From the NCBI GenBank assembly GCA_002169255.1, contig NHLU01000028.1, positions 2,494 through 8,465 on the forward strand: 5,972 nucleotides of DNA. The letters are read 5' to 3'. Each line of letters opens with the position of its first letter. Within the stretch, counting starts at the first letter, position 1. Under the pieces are notes generated by a model. The model did not search any database, was not told the origin of the DNA, and worked only from the letters and a program-made list of their open reading frames with translations. The stretch is from Candidatus Pelagibacter sp. TMED275. GTDB lineage: Bacteria > Pseudomonadota > Alphaproteobacteria > Pelagibacterales > Pelagibacteraceae. Below, in pieces: positions 5,778 through 5,972 of this stretch. The position numbers and the translations under genes were made by a program.

Positions 5778-5969
5778 TGTTCTACACTCCAAGTCCTATC
5801 AAACACAAAGTGCTTGTGAATCAATGACTTGTTGCATTTTAAATGGCATAAATGGTGCCCAGGAGAAGATGAAGTTCCTTATCCCTGCACCAACAGCAAG
5901 TCACTTACAAGCAATTACAATAGCTTGGCATATTCGTGACTCCTGTCAATAGGCACCAAATGTTCTACA
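5778..5969. repeat. 9-bp direct repeat flanking the right end
   Basis: TGTTCTACA occurs at 5778-5786 and again at 5961-5969. The preceding bases are also similar (CCAATT before the first copy, ACCAAA before the second). One copy lies inside and one outside the right inverted repeat. It may be a recombinase accessory site or the trace of a former boundary. Chance is not excluded. Confidence 0.35.
5804..5957 (-). repeat. Right inverted repeat (structured end) of the element
   Basis: Read on the minus strand from 5957, it repeats the layout of 2431-2581: an outer GGTGCC, an inner GGTGC 66 bases on, then cttctcctgggcaccattta ending near 5850, and finally AAGTCATTGAT...AAGCACTTTGTG (5830-5804). 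The outer dyad is strong: TGGTGCC 5853-5859 with GGCACCA 5952-5958, continued by CAGG 5860-5863 with CCTG 5942-5945 across a 6-base bulge (5946-5951). Inside are AGTCAC 5899-5904 with GTGACT 5936-5941, and a hairpin CAAGC 5908-5912 with GCTTG 5923-5927. An alternative pairing uses GCACCA 5887-5892. The inner edge begins 48 bases after the cupin stop. Confidence 0.65.
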
Positions 5970-5972
5970 GTT

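Larger units (their letters stand above)
2431..5957. mobile_element. Decayed tyrosine-recombinase element bounded by ~150-bp inverted repeats
   Basis: The interval is flanked by two related sequences in opposite orientation (2431-2581 and 5804-5957), with their inner sides facing the genes. Inside are two fused recombinase paralogues, a small membrane protein gene, a third recombinase 3' remnant and a cupin gene, all on the plus strand. Recombinase genes directly inside terminal inverted repeats fit a transposon-like element; RIT elements are a known precedent. Target-site duplication cannot be shown, and the right flank is only 15 bases. The recombinases look inactive here, so movement would need a helper copy elsewhere. 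An alternative is that the repeats are two att-like sites of separate insertions that happen to lie in opposite directions. Confidence 0.55.

Noticed and set aside
5763..5796. GGACTT/AAGTCC dyad after the cupin gene as terminator
   Set aside because: Only 6 bp with a 22-base loop and no U-tract.
2426..5972. Target-site duplication outside the inverted repeats
   Set aside because: The flanking bases (ttat on the left, aaat on the right) do not form a convincing direct repeat and the exact ends are not known.

Overview
The window is an AT-rich accessory region with no housekeeping gene, rRNA or complete tRNA. FG-GAP calcium-loop repeats, a DUF6538-type tyrosine recombinase family, a small membrane protein of a type common in marine bacteria and a lone cupin suggest a Gram-negative, probably marine or gammaproteobacterial genome. 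This assignment rests on protein style only.

Left part (1-1397, minus strand): the first 465 codons of a large FG-GAP/VCBS-repeat protein that runs off the left edge. Middle (1398-2430): about 1 kb with one doubtful 95-aa ORF (1662-1949) and many inverted repeats: a perfect 9-bp dyad at 1602-1637, a stacked hairpin at 2013-2063, a nested and mutually exclusive dyad set at 2147-2243, and a tandem 11-bp direct repeat at 2404-2426.

Right part (2431-5957): this looks like one decayed mobile element of about 3.5 kb. Its two ends are related, inward-facing inverted repeats of about 150 bp (2431-2581 and 5804-5957). They share their ends, internal spacing and a foldable structure, but much of the interior has diverged. 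Between them, all on the plus strand, lie: a tyrosine recombinase that has lost its catalytic tyrosine (2599-3651); directly fused to it out of frame, a paralogous recombinase that has lost its N-terminus but keeps the full catalytic set (3638-4516); a small one-pass membrane protein (4553-5002); a short remnant of a third recombinase 3' end carrying the Tyr motif (5057-5121); and an intact cupin gene (5295-5756).

Interpretation: the recombinases once moved the element through its structured ends. A deletion between two tandem paralogues then disabled it, leaving the membrane protein and the cupin as passengers with their own ribosome binding sites. Several recombinase copies between inverted repeats recalls RIT (recombinase-in-trio) elements, but these copies are close paralogues of one family and the ends are long and foldable, so it may be a different, undescribed arrangement. 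No intact recombinase remains in the window.
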